A model generated the notes under the pieces. The model searched no databases. It worked only from the letters and a program-made list of their open reading frames with translations, and was not told where the DNA came from. Positions 1 through 3,937 of a stretch of DNA of 6,055 nt are shown one piece after another. The position numbers were made by a program, and so were the translations under genes. Location: assembly GCA_050010815.1 (NCBI GenBank), contig JBEKKH010000498.1, forward strand, positions 1-6,055, given 5' to 3'. The stretch's first letter is position 1. Each line of letters opens with the position of its first letter. Origin of the DNA: Palsa-504 sp050010815 (lineage in GTDB: Bacteria; Actinomycetota; Actinomycetes; Streptosporangiales; Streptosporangiaceae).

Positions 1-332
1 TCGACCCCGGTCCGGTCCGCGGTGCGGGTGGTGGCGGTGATGTCCACGCCCTCGTCCGTCACGGCCAGGTCCACGGTCACCCCGTGCAGCCCGATCGGGT
101 GGCACAGCGGGATCAGGTCGGGCGTCCGCTTGGCCCCGGCGATCCCGGCGATCCGGGCCACCGCGATCGCGTCGCCCTTCGGCACCTCTCCGGCCCGCAG
201 CGCGGCGACGGCCCGCGCCGACAGCCGCACCCGCCCGGTGGCGCACGCCGACCGCGCCGTCACGTCCTTGCCGGACACGTCCACCATCCGCGCATGCCCC
301 GCCGCGTCCACATGGGTCAGCGCGTCGCTCAT
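1..332 (-). CDS. moaC: MoaC, cyclic pyranopterin monophosphate synthase (partial, C-terminus beyond left edge)
   Basis: MoaC acts with the radical-SAM enzyme MoaA in the first step of molybdenum cofactor synthesis, turning the GTP-derived 3',8-cyclo intermediate into cyclic pyranopterin monophosphate in the cytosol. The visible 110 complete residues follow the family closely: an N-terminal LTHVDAAGHARMVDVS stretch, KGDAIAVARIAGI (Lys52), AKRTPDLIPLCHPIGL with His78 of the conserved LCHP motif, and DRTGV at the cut edge. The family is usually about 155-165 residues, so roughly 50 are missing, including the later catalytic lysine region. The ATG at 332-330 is the only plausible start because an in-frame TAG lies four codons upstream. 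The gene is 66 nt downstream of moeA on the same strand and may be co-transcribed with it. A TAGTGT hexamer at -12 to -7 from the ATG also suggests its own leaderless promoter. Confidence 0.95.
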   Translation of the reverse strand, partial: MSDALTHVDAAGHARMVDVSGKDVTARSACATGRVRLSARAVAALRAGEVPKGDAIAVARIAGIAGAKRTPDLIPLCHPIGLHGVTVDLAVTDEGVDITATTRTADRTGV

Positions 333-338
333 GGCCTC

Positions 339-344
339 ACACTA
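339..344 (-). promoter_or_regulatory. Candidate -10 box for leaderless moaC transcript
   Basis: On the minus strand TAGTGT (fits TANNNT) occupies exactly -12 to -7 relative to the A of the moaC ATG, so transcription would start at the start codon. The same hexamer at the same distance precedes galU. No convincing -35 box is seen. The GAGG just before the ATG is only 2 nt away, too close for a normal Shine-Dalgarno. The placement is read from the sequence; promoter function is inferred. Confidence 0.45.
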
Positions 345-398
345 CATTTCCGCCAAACGGACCGTGGCTCACCTGCCGGACACCCGTCACCCGCTCGC

Positions 399-1727
399 TC
401 AGGGCAGGACCAGCACGTCGACCATCTCGCCCGCGGCCAGAGCGACGACATCCTCGGGCACCACGACCAGTGCGTTGGCCTTGCCCAGCGTGGCCACCTG
501 GTGCGAGCCCTGGCCGGTGAGCGGGGTGAGGAGGCCGGCCGGACGGTCAAGCACGCCGCGCAGGAAGGAGCGCCGGCCGGCGGGCGAGCGCAGCGGCCCG
601 GTCAGCTCGGCCTGGATCCGCTCCAGGCCCAGGCCGTCGTCGGCCTGCAGGGCGCCGAGGGCGGGCCGGGTGAAGACCTGGAACGACACGTACGCGCTGA
701 CCGGGTTGCCGGGCAGCGTGAAGATCGGCACCCGTTCGGCCTCTGCCGCCGGGCGAACCGTGCTCTCCGCCACCTCCCCGCGGTCCGCGAGCCTGCCGAT
801 GAGGCCGCGACGGGCGCTTGGCTCGGGCTCGGTGGCGGACAGCGCGATGGTGCCGAACCCCTGCGGCATGCCCGGCTGCATCGCGACCTTGCGGAACGCG
901 ACGGTGCCGAGCCGGTGCAACGCCGCCTTGACCACGTCGTGCTCGCCGCCCATGCTGACCCCGCCGGTGGTGATCAGCAGGTCGGCCCGCATCAGCTGGT
1001 CCTCGATGGCCGGCAGCACCTTTTCCGGGTTGTCCGGGACGATGGCGTGCCGGTAGGCGTCCGCGCCCGCCTCGCGGGCCGCCGCGGCGAGCATGAAGCT
1101 GTTGGAGTCCCAGATCCGCCCCGGGACGATGGGCGCGCCGGGTTCGGCGAGCTCGTTGCCGGTGGACAGCACCACCACCCGCGGCCGGGGCCGGACCTTG
1201 ACCGTGCCGCGGCCGGCCGCGGCGACGACGGCGATGTGCATCGGGCGCAGCCGGGTGCCCTCGGTGACGAGCACCTCGCCGGCCTTCGCGTCCCCGCCGG
1301 CCAGGCGGATCGAGTGCCCGTGGTCCGCGCGGCCGCGGATGCTCACCCGGGCCGAACCGCCGTCGGTCCACTCCACCGGCACGACCGCCTCGGTTCCGTG
1401 CGGCAGCATCGCGCCGGTCATGATCTTGATGCTGGTGCCCGGGGACAGCGAGTACGCGCCGATGTCACCCGCCGCGATCTCGGCCACCACCGGCAGCGTG
1501 ACCGGGTCGGCCTCGCTCGCCCCGGCGATGTCCTCCACCAGCACCGCGTACCCGTCCATGGCCGAGTTGTCGAAGGACGGCAGCGGGTGGCTCGCCGCCA
1601 CATCCTGCGCCAGCACCAGCCCGTAGGCGTCGCCCAGGCTCAACTCGGTGGGCGCCAGCGGACGGATGGTGGACAAGATGTCCGCCAGATGTGCCTCGAC
1701 CGAGATCAGCTCCCCTGGCGCGGTCAC
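399..1727 (-). CDS. moeA: MoeA, molybdopterin molybdenumtransferase
   Basis: MoeA inserts molybdate into adenylylated molybdopterin to give active molybdenum cofactor in the cytosol. The 442-residue product (family usually about 400-420) shows the MoeA order of motifs: N-terminal ISVEAHLADIL, PSFDNSAMDGYAV near residues 50-62, SIKIMTGAMLPHGTEAVVPVE, VVVLSTGNEL, the MoCF-like ITTGGVSMGGEHDVVKAAL, MQPGMPQGFG, then PIFTLPGNPVSAYVSF from residue 334 and a C-terminal domain IV ending VDVLVLP. Residues about 296-333, between GFGTIA and PIFTLPGNP, form an extra charged low-complexity linker that most homologues I know replace with a few residues. The start is the GTG at 1727-1725; its GTGA overlaps the stop of a short upstream frame, and no strong Shine-Dalgarno precedes it. 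It lies 103 bp behind galU and ahead of moaC, consistent with a cofactor operon. Confidence 0.96.
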   Translation of the reverse strand: MTAPGELISVEAHLADILSTIRPLAPTELSLGDAYGLVLAQDVAASHPLPSFDNSAMDGYAVLVEDIAGASEADPVTLPVVAEIAAGDIGAYSLSPGTSIKIMTGAMLPHGTEAVVPVEWTDGGSARVSIRGRADHGHSIRLAGGDAKAGEVLVTEGTRLRPMHIAVVAAAGRGTVKVRPRPRVVVLSTGNELAEPGAPIVPGRIWDSNSFMLAAAAREAGADAYRHAIVPDNPEKVLPAIEDQLMRADLLITTGGVSMGGEHDVVKAALHRLGTVAFRKVAMQPGMPQGFGTIALSATEPEPSARRGLIGRLADRGEVAESTVRPAAEAERVPIFTLPGNPVSAYVSFQVFTRPALGALQADDGLGLERIQAELTGPLRSPAGRRSFLRGVLDRPAGLLTPLTGQGSHQVATLGKANALVVVPEDVVALAAGEMVDVLVLP

Positions 1728-1834
1728 AGTGCTAGCCCCGCTCGCCTGCGGGGCGCTTCAAGGCGGCTTCTTCCCTCGTCGCTCGTTCCTCGCTCCTCAG
1801 TCCAGAAGTCGCCGCGCCCCTCCGGCTCGCTCAT
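1724..1834 (-). CDS. Possible 36-residue small protein bridging galU and moeA
   Basis: I do not recognise this product. The frame starts at ATG 1834-1832, overlapping the galU TGA (1833-1831) as ATGA. It ends with TGA 1726-1724, overlapping the moeA GTG (1727-1725) as GTGA. It would thus be translationally coupled at both ends and would carry ribosomes across the 103-nt gap into moeA, which lacks a clear ribosome-binding site of its own. The product is highly charged: it begins MSEPEGRGDFW, has an acidic/arginine middle (TEERGTSDEGRSRLE) and ends RRRAGLAL. It has no signal peptide or membrane segment. Much of it is encoded by a repeat-like tract and a hairpin, so it may instead be a chance frame through a non-coding intergenic element. 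Long open frames are common by chance at this GC content. Confidence 0.3.
   Translation of the reverse strand: MSEPEGRGDFWTEERGTSDEGRSRLEAPRRRAGLAL
1735..1754 (-). promoter_or_regulatory. Hairpin just upstream of moeA start
   Basis: GCCCCGC (1735-1741) and GCGGGGC (1748-1754) form a perfect 7-bp all-GC stem with a 6-nt loop, ending 7 nt before the moeA GTG on the minus-strand transcript. There is no T-run after it, so it does not look like an intrinsic terminator. It would cover the only G-rich stretch that could act as a ribosome-binding site, which makes coupled translation from the upstream short frame more plausible. It could also be the end of a repeat element. Confidence 0.45.
1735..1798 (-). 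repeat. Repeat-like intergenic element between galU and moeA
   Basis: On the minus strand the tract is built from closely related GAGCGAG / GAGCGAC / GACGAG units (1770-1798), followed by a short linker and the 7-bp GC hairpin at 1735-1754. This makeup (GAGCGA-type purine tract plus terminal hairpin between genes) resembles intergenic elements I associate with actinomycete genomes, but no second copy is present here to prove it is repeated. Confidence 0.3.
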
Positions 1835-2733
1835 GGCAGGCTGTCCAGGTACTTGCGCAGCCAGGGGACGATCTCCTCGGCCAGGTCGGATCGCTCGCAG
1901 GCGAACTGGACCAGCGTGCGGAGGTAATCGAGCTTGTTGCCCGTGTCGTAGCGGCGGCCGTGGAACAGCACGCCGTGCACGCTGCCACCCGCCGCCGGGC
2001 TCGCCGACGCCAGCGTCATGAGGGCATCGGTGAGCTGGATCTCGCCGCCGCGGCCGGGCTGTGTGTCGCGCAGCACGCCGAACACGGCCGGGTCGCACAC
2101 GTACCGGCCGATCAGGATCCAGTTGCTCGGCGCTGAGCCGGGTACCGGCTTCTCGACCAGATCGGTGACCGTGACCACGTCCGTTTCCGCGGTTGGCGCG
2201 ATGGCCGCGCAGCCGTACTGGGAGACCTGCTCCGGGTCGACCTCCATCAGCGCGACGACGCTACCGCCGTATTGCTTGCGGACCTCGATCATCCGCATGA
2301 GCAGCGGGTCGCGGCTGTCGATCAGGTCGTCGCCGAGCAGGACGGCGAACGGCTCGTCGCCGACGTGCTGGGCCGCGCAGAGCACGGCGTGGCCGAGTCC
2401 CCTCGGGTCGCCCTGGCGCACATAGTGCACGGTGGCCAGCTCGCTGGACTCCCGGACCTGGGCGAGCCGTTCGGTGTCACCCTTGGCCGCCAGCGCTTCT
2501 TCGAGTTCGTAGGCCCGGTCAAAGTGATCCTCGATGGAGCGCTTGCTCCGGCCGGTGACCATCAGCACGTCGTCCAGGCCGGCCGCGACGGCCTCCTCCA
2601 CGACATACTGGATCGCGGGCTTGTCGACCACCGGGAGCATTTCCTTGGGTGTCGCCTTGGTCGCGGGCAGGAATCTGGTGCCCAGGCCAGCGGCGGGAAT
2701 GACGGCCTTGGTCACATCCTGGGTAGCAGGCAT
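1831..2733 (-). CDS. galU: GalU, UTP--glucose-1-phosphate uridylyltransferase
   Basis: GalU makes UDP-glucose from UTP and glucose 1-phosphate, a precursor for cell-envelope glycans, trehalose and exopolysaccharide. The 300-residue length matches the bacterial family (about 290-305). The nucleotidyltransferase signature AVIPAAGLGTRFLPATK and TPKEMLPVVDKPAIQYVVEEA lie at residues 10-48. They are followed by the nucleotide-site region QGDPRGLGHAVLCA, the metal-site LLGDDLID, LVEKP, GRYV, GGEIQLTDAL and the C-terminal GRRYDTGNKLDYL. It is a complete, intact gene. The ATG at 2733 is chosen because an in-frame TAG lies four codons upstream. No Shine-Dalgarno is present, but TAGTGT sits at -12 to -7, pointing to a leaderless mRNA. 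It heads the minus-strand galU-(short frame)-moeA-moaC run and is divergent from the cyclo-ligase gene. Confidence 0.97.
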   Translation of the reverse strand: MPATQDVTKAVIPAAGLGTRFLPATKATPKEMLPVVDKPAIQYVVEEAVAAGLDDVLMVTGRSKRSIEDHFDRAYELEEALAAKGDTERLAQVRESSELATVHYVRQGDPRGLGHAVLCAAQHVGDEPFAVLLGDDLIDSRDPLLMRMIEVRKQYGGSVVALMEVDPEQVSQYGCAAIAPTAETDVVTVTDLVEKPVPGSAPSNWILIGRYVCDPAVFGVLRDTQPGRGGEIQLTDALMTLASASPAAGGSVHGVLFHGRRYDTGNKLDYLRTLVQFACERSDLAEEIVPWLRKYLDSLP

Positions 2734-2739
2734 GCCTGC

Positions 2740-2745
2740 ACACTA
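2740..2745 (-). promoter_or_regulatory. Candidate -10 box for leaderless galU transcript
   Basis: TAGTGT on the minus strand lies exactly at -12 to -7 from the galU ATG, so +1 would be the A of the start codon. The context CTAGTGTGCAGGC-ATG closely matches that before moaC (GTAGTGTGAGGCC-ATG). No good -35 hexamer is visible, which is common in actinobacterial promoters. Function is inferred. Confidence 0.55.
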
Positions 2746-2772
2746 GCGAACTTTGCGCTGTGGTCTGCGAGG

Positions 2773-2834
2773 GGTGCGATGGCTGTGAGTCGTCCGGCGG
2801 GACCGAACGCCGGCCGTCTCACAGCCGCCGCACC
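2773..2834. repeat. 62-bp imperfect inverted repeat in the divergent galU / cyclo-ligase control region
   Basis: Positions i and 5607-i pair over 27-nt arms around an 8-nt centre (2800-2807). The paired blocks are GGTGCG/CGCACC (6 bp), GGCTGTGAG/CTCACAGCC (9 bp), CG/CG (2 bp) and CCGGCG/CGCCGG (6 bp), separated by three mismatches and one G-T pair. That is 23 of 27 Watson-Crick matches. The right arm ends 2 bp before the candidate -10 of the cyclo-ligase gene and so spans its -35 and spacer. The left arm ends about 28 bp upstream of the galU -10. The placement suits an operator acting on both promoters, or a cruciform. It is not a terminator for the flanking genes, since both are transcribed away from it. 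Confidence 0.8.
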
Positions 2835-2836
2835 AC

Positions 2837-2842
2837 TATCTT
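2837..2842 (+). promoter_or_regulatory. Candidate -10 box for leaderless cyclo-ligase transcript
   Basis: TATCTT (fits TANNNT) occupies -12 to -7 relative to the GTG at 2849, so transcription would begin at the start codon. The gene has no Shine-Dalgarno, which fits. The -35 region falls inside the right arm of the 62-bp inverted repeat. Confidence 0.5.
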
Positions 2843-2848
2843 GGCCGG

Positions 2849-3436
2849 GTGAACGTGCGTAGTGAGAAGGCCTTGTTGCGCTCTGGGGTGGTGGCGGCGC
2901 GGGCCAGGTTGACCGCTGAGGAGCGCACGTCCGGGGGGCGGGCGATCCGGGACGCGTTGCTTTCTATGCCGGAGTTGCAGATGGCGGGGACGGTGGCGGT
3001 CTACTACTCCATCGGGGCGGAGCCGGAGACGCGGGGGCTGGTGTTTGGGTTGTGGAAGCGGGGGACCTACGTGATCCTGCCGGTGCTGCGGGGAGACGGG
3101 GACCTGGACTGGGCCTCATATGAGGGGCCGGATTCGCTGGTGGCCGGGCCGCACGGGTTGCTGGAGCCGGGGGAGACGCGTCGCGGGGTGGAGGCCGTGG
3201 CCCGCGCTGATGCGGTGCTCGTGCCGGCCTTGGCGGTTGACCGAGCCGGGAACCGGCTTGGTCGCGGCGGCGGCGCTTTCGACCGGGCCCTGGCCCGGGT
3301 CGGCCCCATGGTCCCCCTGATCGCCCTGCTCTACGACGACGAACTGATCGACCGGCTGCCCGCCGAACCCCACGACGCTCCCGTGCGCGCCGTGGTGCGG
3401 CCCGCGCACGGCGTTACCGCGCTGCCTGGCTCCTAG
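2849..3436 (+). CDS. 5-formyltetrahydrofolate cyclo-ligase (5,10-methenyl-THF synthetase)
   Basis: The enzyme uses ATP to convert 5-formyltetrahydrofolate to 5,10-methenyltetrahydrofolate, returning a storage folate to the one-carbon pool in the cytosol. The 195-residue product has the family layout: a basic N-terminus with KALLRSGVVAARARL, VAVYYSIGAEPET near residues 49-61, ILPVL, a PHGLLEPGE loop at about 101-109, VLVPALAVDRAGNRLGRGGGAFDR (123-146; the glycine-rich Mg-ATP signature, with Phe where Tyr is usual), and a C-terminal end with DAPVRAVVRP. The GTG at 2849 is used because an in-frame TGA lies upstream at 2786 with no start codon between. No ribosome-binding site is present, so a leaderless mRNA is likely. 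Codons in the first two thirds end mostly in G, while the last third ends mostly in C. It is followed by 135 bp of regulatory DNA before fmdB. Confidence 0.93.
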   Translation: MNVRSEKALLRSGVVAARARLTAEERTSGGRAIRDALLSMPELQMAGTVAVYYSIGAEPETRGLVFGLWKRGTYVILPVLRGDGDLDWASYEGPDSLVAGPHGLLEPGETRRGVEAVARADAVLVPALAVDRAGNRLGRGGGAFDRALARVGPMVPLIALLYDDELIDRLPAEPHDAPVRAVVRPAHGVTALPGS

Positions 3437-3446
3437 CTCCGCCGAC

Positions 3447-3469
3447 AGTAAGGAATCTGGGACCTTACT
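3447..3469 (+). promoter_or_regulatory. Inverted repeat after cyclo-ligase gene (weak terminator or operator)
   Basis: AGTAAGG (3447-3453) and CCTTACT (3463-3469) are a perfect 7-bp inverted repeat with a 9-nt spacer, followed by TTT then GGG. It lies 10 bp after the cyclo-ligase stop and covers the -35 region of the fmdB promoter. The stem is AT-rich and the T-run is short, so an intrinsic terminator would be weak. The 7-9-7 shape and its position fit a regulator site equally well. Both readings are inferred. Confidence 0.45.
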
Positions 3470-3480
3470 TTTGGGTTAGG

Positions 3481-3486
3481 TATGAT
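3481..3486 (+). promoter_or_regulatory. fmdB promoter -10 box
   Basis: TATGAT matches the -10 consensus at 5 of 6 positions. Its last base is the first base of the CIRCE left arm, so RNA polymerase and HrcA would compete. The expected start point is near 3493, inside the operator, giving a leader of roughly 80 nt before fmdB. TGGGAC at 3458-3463 (17-bp spacing) is the best but poor -35 candidate. Confidence 0.65.
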
Positions 3487-3512
3487 TAGCAGTCGGATGT
3501 CGAGAGTGCTAA
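3486..3512. promoter_or_regulatory. CIRCE element (HrcA operator)
   Basis: TTAGCAGTC, 9 bases, GAGTGCTAA: this matches the CIRCE consensus TTAGCACTC-N9-GAGTGCTAA at 17 of 18 arm positions (one C to G in the left arm) with the exact 9-bp spacer. The dyad extends two more base pairs outward (GA at 3484-3485, TC at 3513-3514). CIRCE is the binding site of the heat-shock repressor HrcA and normally controls groESL, groEL2 or hrcA-dnaJ. Here it overlaps the promoter of fmdB, and no chaperone gene is nearby. The match is seen directly; repression by HrcA is inferred from the family. Confidence 0.9.
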
Positions 3513-3536
3513 TCTGAGCCACCAAAAGTTTGTGCC

Positions 3537-3560
3537 CGCGCAGGCTGGGATGCCTGCGTG
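3537..3560 (+). promoter_or_regulatory. Leader hairpin directly before the fmdB ribosome-binding site
   Basis: CGCAGGC (3539-3545) and GCCTGCG (3552-3558) form a perfect 7-bp stem with a 6-nt loop. A G-U and a C-G pair (3538/3559 and 3537/3560) can extend it. It ends exactly where the Shine-Dalgarno AAGGAGG (3561-3567) begins, so it could influence ribosome access or mRNA stability. It has no T-run. The role is inferred. Confidence 0.5.
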
Positions 3561-3567
3561 AAGGAGG
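3561..3567 (+). promoter_or_regulatory. fmdB ribosome-binding site
   Basis: AAGGAGG lies 4 nt before the GTG at 3572 and fixes that codon as the start, rather than the in-frame upstream GTG at 3530. It is the only strong Shine-Dalgarno before a recognised gene here; the other plus-strand genes are coupled or appear leaderless. Confidence 0.85.
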
Positions 3568-3571
3568 GTCC

Positions 3572-3931
3572 GTGCCCACGTATCAATACACCTGCACCGA
3601 GTGCGGCGAGCCGGTCGAGGCTGTGCAGAAGTTCAGCGACGAGCCGATGACCGTTTGTGCCGTCTGCGGAGGCAGGCTCAGGAAGGTCTTCTCGCCGGTC
3701 GGCATCGTGTTCAAGGGGTCGGGCTTCTACCGCACGGATAGCAGGAAAAACGGCACGGTTCCGGCTGACGTGGCGGCCAAGGACAAGTCGTCGAGCGAGG
3801 CCGGCTCGGCCACGTCCACCTCGAGCGAGTCGAGTTCGAACGGCACCCCGTCGGCGGACAAGCCTGCCGCGAAGAAGCCAGCGGAGACCGCCAGCGCGTC
3901 CTCGTCCTCGTCGAGCGAGAAGGTCGCCTGA
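3572..3931 (+). CDS. FmdB family zinc-ribbon protein with Ser-rich tail
   Basis: This small zinc-ribbon protein of the FmdB family was named for a putative regulator of formamidase in Methylophilus; its molecular role in actinobacteria is not established. The 119-residue product starts MPTYQYTCTECG, with a Cys4 zinc site made by C8-x2-C11 and C29-x2-C32, then KVFSPVGIVFKGSGFYRTD (residues 38-56), the family hallmark. Residues 70-119 form a low-complexity Ser/Ala/Glu/Lys/Pro tail, probably disordered, in which the 9-mer TCGAGCGAG (Ser-Ser-Glu) occurs three times in frame at 3791, 3821 and 3911. The GTG at 3572 is chosen from the strong Shine-Dalgarno and because family members begin M-P-x-Y-x-Y. 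It is preceded by a CIRCE element and followed after 6 nt by the phosphorylase gene, so the two are probably co-transcribed and translationally coupled. It may bind nucleic acid or protein, but this is not shown. Confidence 0.93.
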   Translation: MPTYQYTCTECGEPVEAVQKFSDEPMTVCAVCGGRLRKVFSPVGIVFKGSGFYRTDSRKNGTVPADVAAKDKSSSEAGSATSTSSESSSNGTPSADKPAAKKPAETASASSSSSSEKVA

Positions 3932-3937
3932 CCCGTC

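Noticed and set aside
22..1056. 344-codon plus-strand frame opposite moaC and moeA
   Set aside because: Shadow frame: rich in Ala, Arg, Ser and Pro, with no motifs and crossing two real genes and their gap.
84..2021. Very long plus-strand open frame (645 codons) opposite moeA and galU
   Set aside because: It is the antisense shadow of two clearly recognised genes. Its product is Arg/His/Pro/Gly-rich low-complexity sequence with no family motifs, as expected opposite GC-rich coding DNA.
3530..3571. Upstream GTG giving a 14-residue longer FmdB protein
   Set aside because: The extension would cover the hairpin and Shine-Dalgarno, while the GTG at 3572 has AAGGAGG 4 nt upstream and gives the conserved MPTYQY N-terminus.
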